Origin: Aquila chrysaetos chrysaetos
Taxonomy: Eukaryota > Chordata > Aves > Accipitriformes > Accipitridae
Assembly (NCBI RefSeq): GCF_900496995.4
Contig: NC_044011.1
Coordinates: 7,410,041-7,474,040 of the forward strand
Length of the DNA: 64,000 nucleotides
Direction of reading: 5' to 3'
Shown here one piece after another: positions 63,308-64,000 of the stretch. The number at the start of each line of letters is the position of its first letter. The stretch's first letter is position 1. The notes beneath the pieces were generated by a model that searched no databases, had not been told where the DNA came from, and saw only the letters and a program-made list of their open reading frames with translations. The position numbers were made by a program, and so were the translations under genes.

Positions 63308-64000
63308 CGACAGTGGTGCAGGAGGACCTGTGGAAGTGACAGCAAATTCCCACCTCCTAGATGTACCTGTTGACCTCCTATAAAATGCTCATGTGGAGCC
63401 TAATACTGTCTTAACGCTTCGATAAGCTGTTGACGAAGTGTGAGACAGACCTTGGTAGCACTTTGAGAAAAGTTGTATTGTTTTGGCCAAGAAAACGCCC
63501 TGGGGACTGTAACTGCTACCAGGAGATCTCTGCTTTCAGCATGCCGCAACCACTCCGTGTTCTTCGCTTGCAGTGGAGCTCGGGCTGTGCTGCCGGCCCG
63601 TTGCCTGCCTTGCCCTGCTCCACAGGGCATCTCACCTGGCAGTGACCCACCATCACCTTCCTGGGAGTGCTGGGGGAGATGCTGGTGAGAGCGGGACCTT
63701 GCTGCGTGGGGATGTGGGCACGCTCTCAGCCGACGGTGCTTGTGCCTCCTTGGCTGAGGACGAAGGACCGCTTGATCTGTCTCCTGAAACTTATGTGTCT
63801 ATAGTGTTTCACCAACAGGCTTTCATTTTGGTAGGAGTGGGAAGGCTGCAGAATATGGTCTGACTAAGGAATGCTGGCTGGGACTCCAAGATGGGAAGAA
63901 GTGCTGACGGGCTGAAGAAAGGAGTGGGGATTTTGACACTAACCTTTGTAAAATTGATGGTAATTTCCTTGCTATAGCTAGCCTAGTATGTCTATTAAGC
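63308..64000. other. Intronic end of the window, nothing recognised
   Basis: GC-richer sequence at about 63,480-63,780 gives overlapping open frames in several phases, which looks like a composition effect. No exon is supported. Confidence 0.35.

Larger units (their letters stand above)
19551..64000 (+). other. RPS6KA2: Large intron 2 of the RSK-like gene (continues past the window)
   Basis: No exon encoding the conserved RSK segment that follows the acidic N-terminus, or any kinase motif (GxGxxG, HRD, DFG), was seen to the right of 19,550 on either strand. The stretch is therefore read as one intron of at least 44.4 kb that carries the transposable elements and simple repeats listed separately. 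Reading frames inside it are short and lack codon structure, except where they belong to CR1 or LTR repeats. A gene boundary within this stretch cannot be excluded, but no terminal exon or polyadenylation site could be supported. Confidence 0.5.

Noticed and set aside
63430..63863. Several overlapping open frames at the right end
   Set aside because: The frames conflict, are short and lack splice-site or family support; a composition effect of a GC-richer patch.

Overview
The window is nuclear genomic DNA from a bird. The evidence is the repeat content: CR1 LINE fragments of avian type with the ATTCTATGATTCTATGAT-like 3' end, several avian endogenous-retrovirus solo LTRs, one LTR whose promoter/R region closely resembles the alpharetrovirus (avian leukosis group) layout, sparse CpG outside one strong CpG island, and no mammalian SINEs. 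The density of one LTR family (four copies in 50 kb) suggests a non-galliform bird, but I cannot fix the species.

Only one gene can be supported, and only its 5' end. A CpG island (about 15,720-16,900) carries a first coding exon (16,293-16,355, + strand) with a consensus donor. A second short coding exon follows (19,506-19,550), with a strong polypyrimidine tract, AG acceptor and GT donor, in the same phase. Together they encode 36 residues beginning MPIAHLLELW. This resembles the N-terminus of p90 ribosomal S6 kinases (RSK), and from memory best fits the alternative upstream N-terminus of RPS6KA2 (RSK3). The kinase domains lie beyond the right edge. The 44 kb from 19,551 to the end then reads as one very large intron, which suits a gene known for long 5' introns and several alternative first exons.

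Layout: 1-15,700 is upstream sequence with two short CR1 3' ends and one solo LTR in gene sense (11,325-12,250). Then come the promoter, exon 1, a 3.15-kb intron and exon 2. The large intron holds a pair of 5'-truncated CR1 copies arranged head to head (21,830-23,840 minus, 24,497-25,822 plus), a CA/TA microsatellite, three more solo LTRs of the same family in antisense, a different antisense ERV LTR (34,277-34,856), a CR1 ORF1 fragment, a 24-bp x 4 tandem repeat, an alpharetrovirus-like solo LTR in sense orientation (50,449-50,708), a 28-base poly-C tract, a 69-bp tandem duplication and an A/C-rich tract near the end.

No tRNA, rRNA, CRISPR array, complete transposon or second protein-coding gene could be supported. 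Nothing looks like a previously undescribed system. The most interesting items are the alpharetrovirus-like LTR with its regulatory sites intact inside the intron, the LTR family whose 45-bp internal repeats keep a reading frame in several copies, and one weak candidate for an alternative first exon.
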